Shown here piece after piece: positions 55,161 through 64,000 of a stretch of DNA of 64,000 nt; the stretch's first letter is position 1; the number at the start of each line of letters is the position of its first letter. Below the pieces are notes generated by a model. That model had not been told where the DNA came from, searched no databases, and saw only the letters and a program-made list of their open reading frames with translations. A program made the position numbers and the translations under genes. Location of the stretch: contig NC_073692.1 of assembly GCF_029784155.1 (NCBI RefSeq), positions 68,823,272-68,887,271 of the forward strand. Reading direction: 5' to 3'. The stretch comes from Uranotaenia lowii. Taxonomy: Eukaryota > Arthropoda > Insecta > Diptera > Culicidae.

Positions 55161-58100
55161 ATGTATGTATGTATTGTATCCACCTTGGGTTTACGGCAGC
55201 GCCGCGGTTATGGCAAAAAAAATAACCCACACGTCCATCTTGGCTACTACGCAACACAATAATAACCCCTCAATGAGACTTCTAAAGGAATGGAATCGTA
55301 AGCAGAGGCACTAACGGTATCCAGGGTGAAAAGGGGAAAAGTCTCGAAAAGCTATAACCATGTTGTTGACTAACCAAGATAGCATGCAAATTATAATCCC
55401 GCCGCCAAGGCTTCCGAAAAGAGAGTGCGTCCTTATTTTACAAAAAGTTATCAAACACTTTCTTTTCCTCAACCATGCCAAATTTCCTTGGCATAAATTG
55501 AGGAACACCAAGTATTCGAAACGGGAACTAGCATACACGGTAACCCGCTCTTTTTGAAAAACGAGAATACTCAGATGCCCCTACCCTAATTGTTTAAATA
55601 TGTAATAATGACAATATGAATAATATTGTAATAATAAAATATGATGTTATAGAATACAATAAAATATAATATAGTAAAATCATAAGTGAAATAATATCAA
55701 ACATTTAAATATATTGTGAAATAATTTATAATACATGAAATACGAAGTAATATAAAAAAAACAATCAAATATATCAAATAATAATATAAAATACCATCGA
55801 AAATATTTGCTGAAAAGAAGGTTAATTATTAATCAATGTTTTTATGTTGATATATAAACTTTTAACATAAACCTAACAAAAAAATTCTATCGAAATAATT
55901 TATATTTAATTTAAGAAAAACGTCATTTTTGAATGAATAAAATCAGCATGAAAAATGCAAAATAATAATCATTATTAATCAACGATCATTATAACATATT
56001 GTGAAGATAATTTGAACTATTTAATGAAATCAGTTGTAAAATATATATTTTTATGAAGCACACTAAGATTCGATAGCTATCACTAGATTTTCGAGAATAA
56101 AATGCAATATCACTTTTGTGAATAAAAATATGACATTTGCAACCGATAAGTGTGAATAGAAGTCACATAACACAATTATACACAACAACATTTAATAATA
56201 AAATATAATGCGAAAACTAAACTGGGTGCATCGTTTTAAAAATATCTCAATTTGCTGCCTATATATACATACAATACAGAAGGTGACTCAATCAAGCGAA
56301 TTAATAAAAAAAAAAGGTAGTTGAAATATATAACGAATTACAGAAAATGAAAAAATATTCAATACGGAAAAAAACCACAAATCGTTCTCCTGTAAACATA
56401 GAGTTTATAAAAAAGGTTATTTAATAAAATTTAAAAACCACTGGGTTCATCCTTTGGTACTGGAATCAATAAATATGTTAATAAAAAATCGATTAATGAG
56501 ATTAATTACTACGAAACTAATTTACTGTGTGGCTTGCATCCTGCCTCACAGATGTACTCTGAAATATTAAACATTAAAAAAAATTCAAAATTTTGTATGA
56601 TTGTTTAAATTCCAGCATTTGAATCCTATTGGGGAAAGATATTTCTCCTGCTTTCATAATAAAACAATAATAATAATTCGTTAATAACAGATGTAAATAT
56701 AATATTCATTAGTTAAACTAACTAAAAATAATTGGACGGGTGAACTAGTATTTAGAAGTAATGATTTTTACAAAAGATAAAAAAAATAAGTAAAACTCAC
56801 TGAAATTAAATAAATGAGATAAACAAAATTAGATATTTTAATAGGAATAGGTATCAATAATCCAGGCACCGTGAAAAGCTGAAATTCAAAATTTGAGAAT
56901 TATGGTAATGAAACAGCGATAATGTTAACACTAATTTTTTTTTGAATGTATTATGATTAACCTGAAACTGCAACTCAGGACCAATTGGTCGGGATTCGAT
57001 GGAACCGCATTGATCGCCATCCTACTTGTTAAAACAAAATCTGATATATCTGTTATCTGTTATTTACAATCATAATCGGTAGTTAACTGTGCAATAAATC
57101 TATTTCGGTGAATAATTCTACAATTAGCGTTATTAGTCATGAATATGAAGTTCATGAGACAAAAAATTGTAGAATGAAATGTTATCATGGCATACGGTTA
57201 GGTTTATGCATAACAAAAAATAATTTAATCATGAAAATGGAATAGTTTATTAGTTAGTTTACATATTAGTTTTATCTACTAAATGATGACTACAGTCTCA
57301 ATCATATAGAAAACACAAAATGCCAACATACACCTCGTACAAAACAAATGAAATAAGATCAGACTATTCCCTTAGTCAGTGATTGCTGTGGTTATTGATT
57401 AGAAATTATTTACATTATATTGAGAAGAAGATAAAATGATCGTGAAAAGATGTGTTGAAACTATACCCGTTTTGGTACTTCATCTGTTCTGCCGTTCTAC
57501 ACCTGCCCTAATGCAAACATGCTTCGACTCGCGAGGTCCTATCACCATTTCATAAAGCACTGTTATCATTTAAAAAGAACTACCACATCTTTTCCAAGTT
57601 CTAGTTTAAGGAAGAATCATGAAAAACTTCGGATTTTAACTTTGTTCCTGGCGAGAGCGTAAAATTAATTTAGAAATTTCTTTAGCCTATCCTAGTGTTA
57701 ATTCAAGCTGAAGCTAAGCAAATTTAAAACATCTTTCTAGTCTGTTACCGCATCGCAAACATATCATTAACTCGGAACTTCGAACTGGTGACAACCCTCG
57801 GAGCATGCATGTTTATGACACGTACACTAGCCCACGATATTAAACGCCTACTTAGACCAAAGTTAAAGCAATTATAAATTTGAAATTGAAAAAAAAACCT
57901 TTTGAATGACTGGAGAGGAGAGAAAGAAGGAACAGACAAGATAATGAATATTGGAACTGGCTCACCGGGTTTATCAGCTTTCTAATGATGACGCCGCTCG
58001 CCTGCTTCGATAGCTGGGACATGTTCGGACATGTTTTACAAGCGTCAGTACGATGCAGACACAAACACAATTTCTGACAAAATCACTGTAACACATGAAA

Positions 58101-58301
58101 CACCAAAATTATCTTTACTAAAATTTCGTTTTACCCGACACCACACTATCATTTAAGGATTTTACAAGCAATCAATCAAAAAATCGCGGCCCGAAGCTCA
58201 AAAACAAAATTCTAACAAGGTTATAAATTCCATTCCACCATCCACCCGACCGGAGAGGAAACGAAAACCGACCGCTCTCGTTGAGCGCACGATTGGAACT
58301 G
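55161..58301 (-). other. 3.1-kb insertion in the Helitron flanked by a 23-bp direct repeat, with gene-like exons
   Basis: AAGTTCAATGTATGCCTTCT plus three preceding As occurs at 55138-55160 and 58302-58324, on either side of this segment. Joining the flanks restores a continuous Helitron module. On the minus strand it begins with GC-richer leader-like sequence (about 58300-58025) and then a possible coding exon at 58022-57966 (see next entry). It is AT-rich afterwards and ends in an ACATACATACAT tail at 55161. A duplicated target and a simple-repeat tail suggest a retro-insertion of a partly unspliced transcript, but Helitron-linked capture or duplication are alternatives. Confidence 0.55.
57745..58022 (-). 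pseudogene. Possible captured 5' gene exons, product unknown
   Basis: ATG at 58022 opens MSQLSKQASGVIIRKLINP, ending at a donor GTGAGC (57965). A 56-bp pyrimidine-rich intron would end at CTCTCCAG (57910). Reading continues in phase through SFKRFFF... to RLISWASVRVINMHAPRVVT and KFRVNDMFAMR, with GTAACA as a next donor just inside the 3' end. Phase fits at the junction, but the SFKRFFFQFQ part is low in complexity and may be intron. Two further GC-richer patches bounded by AG and GT occur at about 56965-57030 and 56530-56565. I recognise no protein family, and expression inside a Helitron is doubtful. Confidence 0.25.
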
Positions 58302-58319
58302 AAAAAGTTCAATGTATGC

Positions 58320-59480
58320 CTTCTCTTCCCTTTCTTTATTCCCAATTCTATCATCCTACTGCAAGAAAGGAATTGTTTCACATAGATACAGTATTTTTCG
58401 TACTCAAATACTTTTTGATGCCAAATTCAGTTTCATTTGCTCAATTAATTCTCGAGTTATGTAAAAAAAAATGTATGGAAGCCCCCCTTTCCCTCTTTGT
58501 ATCTTTCCGCTGAAAAAAGGTGGGGCTTCAATTTATAATAGAAACATTTCTCGTATTAAAATACCCTCACATGCCACATATGGTTCAATTTGCTCGATCA
58601 ACTCTCTAGTTATACTGAAAACTGTAAGGGAGACCTCTCCTCCCCCTTTTCATCCACCTCTTTGAAGTAGTGAGGGATACCAAATATTCATAGAATCATT
58701 TCTCGTACCCAAATACCATTCCATGCCAAATTTGGTTCCATTTGCTGTTCTAGTTCTTGAATTATGCAGTAAAAATTGTATGAAACTCCCCTCCTTCTTT
58801 CCTTTCTCCCCGCTGGAATAAAGAAGGGGTCTCAAACAATCGTTAGAACATGTCACGTTCCCAAATACCCACCCATGCCAAATTTGGTTCCATTTGCTTA
58901 ATTCGTTTTTGTGTTATGTAAAAAATTATAAATGAGCCCCCCCCCCCTTTATATCTCCCTACTGGAAAGAGGGAGGGTCTCAAATAATCAAAGAAATATT
59001 TTTCGTATCCAACTACCATCCCATGCCAAATTTGGTTCCATTTGCCTTATTAGTTTTTGAGTTATGTAAGAAAACATGAAAGAGGCCCCTCCCCCTTTAT
59101 ACTGGAAAGAGGGAGGGGTCTCAAATAATCATTGAAATATTTTTCGTATCCAAATACCTTCACGTGCCAAATTTGGTTCCAATATCGTGATAAGTTTTCG
59201 AATTATATGAAAAATTGTAAGGTAGCCCCCCTCCCTCCTTCCTATCACCCCACTGAGAGGAGGGAGGGGTACCTAATATTCATAGAAATATTCCTCGTTC
59301 CCAAATACCACCCCATGCCAAATTTCATACCATTTTCTTGATTGGTTCTCGAGTTAAGCAAAAGATTGTCCTTTGTTTGGGAGGCCCCTCCCCCCCCTTA
59401 ATGAGAGAGGGAGGGGTCTCAAACCATAATAGGAACCTCTCCCTACCTCCAATACCCCCACCTGCCAAGTTTCACGCAAA
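58320..59480 (-). repeat. Helitron internal tandem modules, about 150-180 bp each
   Basis: The phrase CATGCCAAATTTGGTTCCAT or a close variant recurs near 58419, 58570 (weak), 58723, 58874, 59022, 59163 and 59316. Each is followed by 'TTGAGTTATGTAAAAA' and a 'CCCCTCCCCCTTT...GAGGGAGGGGTCTC' section. Confidence 0.75.
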
Positions 59481-59565
59481 TCGGTTCAGTAGTTTCCGAG
59501 TCTATAGGGAACAGACAGACAGACAGACAGACAGATAGACAGAAATTCATTTTTATATATATAGA

Positions 59566-60080
59566 TTTTCATCACAATACTTATAAAGAAATTTCTATGT
59601 TAAATTGGATAACATAACTTCAATATAAACGGAATTATTTCAAATTCATGAATTTCATAAAGATTTAATTAACTTTTCACAAGAATGTCAGTATATCTAG
59701 CAACACTGCGCGTATTAATACATTTTTCAATCTGCGAAGTAAAATACAAGTGTTTTTTTCTAATCCAGAGATTTTTGGGTGGTGCTAGAGCTATTCACTA
59801 ATTTGTGAATTGAATTTTGCATTCAGCAGCTATTATCAGTATTTTAATTTTCGATTTTATGGTTAATTCTTCTGCAATGATTGCACTTGATTGATTAAAA
59901 ATTATTGCTGAAAGATATTAGACAAAATGGTTATTTGAAGGCAATATAACGAACTCTTTACAATTTCTTCGTACGTATAAAATATTTTGTGTTCTCTGGG
60001 ACAGCATATGTAAAAATAAATTGATTCAAAAATGATGTGAATAATGGTCCCGGATCAATTTTTGGATTAATCCAGCCCAG
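59566..60080. other. AT-rich spacer between the Helitron and block copy 2
   Basis: No coding, tandem repeat or element ends found. Confidence 0.4.
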
Positions 60081-61655
60081 TTAACCCTTCATTTCATGAT
60101 TTTTTATTTTTTCTTGAAAAAATTCTCAATAGTGCGGAATGATGTGTACATGAAGAGAAAAATAATGAAAAAATATAATTTTCACACATTTCGAGTATTT
60201 AGCCAAAATATTAATTGTTGCAAATTTGCAACAACATGAAATGGTTATACCTTTTTGTTTCTCACACAAGACAGCTAGATATAAATGTTTACTCTCAGTT
60301 TATCTTGCACTAACCTTAGTTTTAGCTCAAAAACTTCGAAAAACCTAGTGTCTGGACACCATATAGATGGGGGTAGAACCTATGTATGCAGGTTATCCAC
60401 CATGGGTGCACGGATTCACCGCAGTTCCTACCTAAGTATGTGCTTACATGCATTATTGAGATTAATTAGATTGACAAATCTCCAGTTCTTTTTCAGTAAC
60501 TTCATTTTTTGTGAAAGATTTTATGTGGTTTTATGATCTTCGTGTTCATGGTTCTTTAGCGCAATATACAACAATCTAAAAAAAAGTTCATTCTCGGCTG
60601 ACAACAATGAATTATTAAACCATTTATAACAGAAAAAGTGGATGTTGTATATGGTATACTTATTTGCAAAGAACCAAGTTATTTGAAAATCTGGAAATAC
60701 AAATTAATGAAGAAACAATTTGCATTGTTTATTGAAACACCAATAATAAAAAAAAACAAAAAACAATATTTTCAATATTCCTTAATAAAGAAAACCGATG
60801 AATAAAATACCTTCAAAATGCACTCATATAACTTTTGTTGATTTTTTTTAATCATAGGTTGATTTATTAAGGCATTTTACTTACAATTTTCATTTTGCCG
60901 AGTGGATCACTATTTAATCCATGTTAGTAGAGGAAGGAGCCGTTATAGTTGCGGTGACTCAACTGTTAGCTTTGATTCTAATTTGGAAGAGGGAAGGGGA
61001 ACGTTTAGGGTTCAATATCGAAAACGATTTTCCGATGGTACGCATTCAGAAGAGTTAACGGAATTATAAGTAGAACTAAAATGAAGCTGCTATTTCTCCA
61101 TCATGCACCGTTTTCTTATCACATTTGTTCTGAAAACATAAATACTGTTTAAATGATAAAAAATAATTGAAGCACATTATGGAACTCATGTTACAAACTA
61201 GGGTACTACATTGTATAATGTTGAGAACATGTAATGCAATGGCTTTTAAAAATTCAATGTACTAGTATGGAAAAAAGTATGTTAATAATTAATTTACTAA
61301 AAATGCGAAAATATTTATTTCTAACCCAGAAAATCTTTCCCGGGGATCACAATATAATATTGAAAATCATAGAAACACAGCGCTTGTTGTATTTGAAAAA
61401 TTAAAGATTCAAACTATTACTACAAATACTTCAACAACTCAAAAGTCACAAATTTGTACTAAATAAGACCCTTTGGAAATATATTATCGAACTTAATAAT
61501 CTGAGATTTCTTTTGAAAACATACTTAGGCAGAAACTGCGGTGAATCCGTGCACCCATGGTAGATAACCAACATACAACATACATACATATGTGACCCTT
61601 TGGAAATACAATTTTTCAACTTCTATGCAGGATTTCTAACGAGGTTTCGTAATTA

Positions 61656-63224
61656 CAGTGAAAACCCGATTTTGTCACACACCGATTTTGTCTGCCCCCG
61701 ATTTTGTCTACCCCCGATTTTGTCATCATTTTCTATTCGACGCAAAAATACTAAATATCGCCTTTTTTCATTTCCGTTGAACATCTTAGGGTTGAAATCA
61801 TTCTGAAAGGACATATCTGAAGATGATTGATCAGGGACGTATCCAGATTTTCATACAAAAAAGTCAAGTTTTAAACAGGTTTTTTGTTATTACAATTTTA
61901 AACTAAATCAAAGTTGTTGAATACAATTATAACTAAATATAATGGTATAAAAGAACATATTCAAGTAATCTTAAAGCTGTGTTTTATTTGTTTGAGCTTT
62001 CTTCAAAGCAATCTCTTTGATACGTTGCAAGAAGATGACATCATCTATAGAGAGATCTGAAGCATCAGCTCAATCAACTATGTTGTCCAACATACGTACA
62101 GCTCCAACATCAATTATGTTTCTTGAAATTTCACATGAATCATTTGGGGTAGATGCCGCTGATTCTGAGTCTGGTGCTACATCCGAAATTTTTTATGGCT
62201 CCAATGATTCGAGGGGCTCGTATAGGCTGAATGATCATCCAGCGTCATGTTCAGAATTTCTTCATCCGTAAAAGCTTTACTTACATATCTCTCCTCAGGG
62301 TCCTGTGACAAAATAGTTTCATCGCGGTTGTTTACATCAATCAAATGGATCAAGGGAACAACATCTTCGTGAACGAGTTTGGTATTTGAAATAATTCCAA
62401 TTTTCTTCCATGACTACTGGATTACTGTACGCTTTATTTCACTCCAAGCATCGTGCATCCAGAAACATAAATCCGTCAACGTTATGCTCTTCAAGCTTTG
62501 ACCGATATCGATTTCGCGAGACATGACATGTAGCAAAAGTTTTTGACGATATTTTAGTTTACAGTTCTGAATTACATTCTGGTCCATGGATTGAATCACT
62601 GCAGTCACATTTGGAGGCATAAATAACAGTTATCAAACCATCATCGCTTTTTAGCTCATCATTCATATGATATGCTGAGCAATTATCCAGTAACAACACA
62701 GCTTAAGGAGGAATACACATTTCGGCTGAAAATTTACGTACTGCTGGTACGAAGTCCTGGAGGAACCAGTTTGGGAAAATCATGCGAGTCATCCAGGCAT
62801 TTTTAGAGGCGTAATATGTAACAGGCACATTATTTTTTTCTTATTTTGATCTAAACGGAAGCTTTGAATATTATCTTCAGTAAATTATAACCAAAAGAAA
62901 TAATTAGATCATAAGGATTTGAACCATTAAAGATTATTTAATTTTTCTGCTAACACCGGTCGAAACAAGGTGTTTAAAGATGCGTAAAACGAATATTGTA
63001 AGATGTTTGATGTAAAAAGGGCCTTTAACTAGTAGTATATCAAAAAAGGGAATATCTACTACAAAACCTCTACACTGTTTTATTGGGATAATATACGTTT
63101 TTGCAGTAATGTATTTGATAATGACGGATTCAAATCATTTTTTCAAAATCTCCCGATTTTATCACTCCCCCCGATTTATCACTCTTAAATTCATCATGGG
63201 GGTGATAAAATCGGGTTTTCACTG
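61656..63224 (-). mobile_element. pogo/Tigger-like transposon with TA TSD, 1.57 kb, decayed
   Basis: Termini CAGTGAAAACCCGATTTTGT and inverted CAGTGAAAACCCGATTTTAT, each next to TA. The subterminal phrase CCCCCGATTTTGTC is repeated. Copy 1 has the uninterrupted target GGCATTAATTACG (TA at 21065-21066). The transposase remnant lies on the minus strand at about 62000-62830. Confidence 0.9.
62000..62830 (-). pseudogene. pogo/Tigger-type transposase, C-terminal catalytic part, broken
   Basis: DDE-type transposases cut and paste the element. Minus-strand reading gives ASKNAWMTRMIFPNWFLQDF, a stop, then VLLLDNCSAYHMNDEL (LLLDN holds the second catalytic Asp). After a one-base shift comes YMPPNVTAVIQSMDQNVIQN, the characteristic pogo/CENP-B-type 'LPPNxTxxxQPMDQGVI' block. 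KLKYRQKLL and TLTDLCFWMHDAWSEI follow, and after another stop SWKKIGIIS. The first catalytic Asp and the N-terminal DNA-binding domains are not visible; the element is too short to hold them. Confidence 0.85.
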
Positions 63225-63737
63225 TAATGCCATTTTTTTACTGTATGATACTAATGGTTGATGTCTTATTAAAAAGGATTTTTTACTGTTTTTTCCCATA
63301 TTTCTACAGTTGGTAGCCATTTTGTCTAACTGAACAAAATGCTAATGCATCTGCATTATTTTTAAAAATGTCTCGATAACATGATAATATAACATTAAAA
63401 TAATAATACTTTCATCGGGAAACATATACACTGTTTAAACGATGAAACTTTCGAAAACACACTTTGTAGCCCATATACGTAACTAAAGGTGCTACCGTTG
63501 CATGATGTTGCAAATTTGTAACAATTAATAAAAGGCCATTCTATCAGACAAAAATAAAAAAAAAAAATCTTCAAATTGTATTCAATTGTGTTTATTCCAT
63601 TACTGAAAATGCGAAAATATTTTTTCCAGTCAAATTTTTTTTCCTCGGTGCGAATTGGACTAGGTCAAAATTCTGAAAAATAAGCCTATTTTAACATTTT
63701 ATATTTTTCAGATTGAAGTTGGTCTAGTTTGTACATA

Positions 63738-64000
63738 CACTGCCGGCCAAAAGTTTGGGATCACCCACTAAAAAACATGCAAATTTTGATCGTTCATATC
63801 TCAGCCGTCTTAGGACATATTGAAAATCTTCTGATCTCATTTGACAGATAATGAGCAATAGCTATCTCGGAGGTATTTTGCCCAAATATAATGTTTTAGT
63901 TTTGAACTTAAAACTTAACCTAAAGTTATAACATTTTCAAACAATCGCACTCAATATTCAAAGCCGATCATCTCGGGATAGGGTGGACCAAATCTCAAAA
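63738..64000 (+). mobile_element. Tc1-like element start, runs off the window
   Basis: TA (63736-63737) then CACTGCCGGCCAAAAGTTTG and GGATCACCC, a Tc1-family terminal phrase. The rest lies beyond the window. It cuts the far end of block copy 2. Confidence 0.7.

Larger units (their letters stand above)
54657..59565 (-). mobile_element. Helitron, minus strand, carrying a 3.1-kb insertion
   Basis: On the minus strand the 5' end is host A then TCTATATATATAAAAATGAA (59565 downward), followed by TGTCTGTCTGTCTG and CTATAGACTCGGAAACTAC. The 3' end is hairpin GGTGTAGCAAAGCACACC, GGGTCAGCTAG and host T at 54657. Between 58320 and 59500 a module of about 150-180 bases ('CATGCCAAATTTGGTTCCAT' ... 'GGAGGGGTCTC') is repeated about seven times, a known habit of mosquito Helitrons. 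No Rep/helicase. Without the insertion it would be about 1.75 kb. Confidence 0.75.
60085..63735 (-). mobile_element. Compound TTAA-ended block, copy 2
   Basis: TTAA (60081-60084) then CCCTTCATTTCATGATTTTT opens the block. The order of phrases is the reverse of copy 1: TTGTTGCAAATTTGCAACAA at about 60218, GGTTATCCACCATGGGTGCA at 60391, its inverted partner at 61533-61568, the palindrome again in changed form at about 63508, and GTCTAGTTTGTACATA at about 63722. It lacks the hAT-like and foldback insertions of copy 1 and carries a pogo-like element instead. The far end is interrupted by a Tc1-like element at 63738. Confidence 0.75.

Overview
This is nuclear DNA of an insect, most probably a mosquito (Culicidae). 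That is inferred from the mobile-element mix: jockey-like LINE ORF1 and RT fragments, a second LINE with a C-terminal GHVARMPDD motif, Helitrons starting TCTATATATA and ending CAGCTAG, pogo-like and Tc1-like DNA transposons, and many TTAA-, TA- and 8-bp-TSD MITEs. It is AT-rich, host genes are sparse, introns of about 50-70 bp fit a dipteran, and there are two 500-N assembly gaps (28246-28745 and 47746-48245). The species cannot be named from sequence alone.

Layout. 1-9.5 kb: hAT-like ends, two TA-flanked MITEs, a decayed ~140-bp tandem repeat, a TTAA MITE and Helitron pieces. 10.4-11.2 kb: the best host gene candidate, a multi-exon cysteine-bearing protein of unknown function with one reading-frame break. 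12.4-13.3 kb: 3' end of a jockey-like LINE. 14.7-16.9 kb: two direct copies of an ~0.8-kb repeat. 17.3-18.6 kb: degenerate 9-bp minisatellite. 19.2-23.6 kb: a compound block that recurs inverted at 60.08-63.74 kb. 23.6-24.7 kb: jockey ORF1. 25.0-26.4 kb: a foldback MITE and a Helitron whose 3' end abuts a pure 9-bp array (26.4-27.9 kb). 30-40 kb: two tRNA-like SINEs, a pogo-like transposon splitting a tandem array, a GC-richer unique segment and an RTE/I-like LINE fragment. 40.06-42.3 kb and 44.9-47.7 kb: further 9-bp arrays. 48.3-49.1 kb: a hypothetical spliced gene fragment beside a gap. 51.1-53.55 kb: a 2.4-kb foldback element holding a TTAA MITE. 54.66-59.57 kb: a minus-strand Helitron carrying a 3.1-kb insertion with gene-like exons. 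60.1-64 kb: the second copy of the block, then the start of a Tc1-like element.

There is no operon-like or pathway organisation. The window is best read as nested transposon and satellite DNA with one or two host gene remnants. Most long open frames are artefacts: a 9-bp repeat is three codons, so arrays stay open in several frames. The most informative structures are the paired block copies, which give filled and empty sites for three separate transposons, and four array regions built from variants of one 9-bp unit. I did not find a convincing new enzymatic or defence system.
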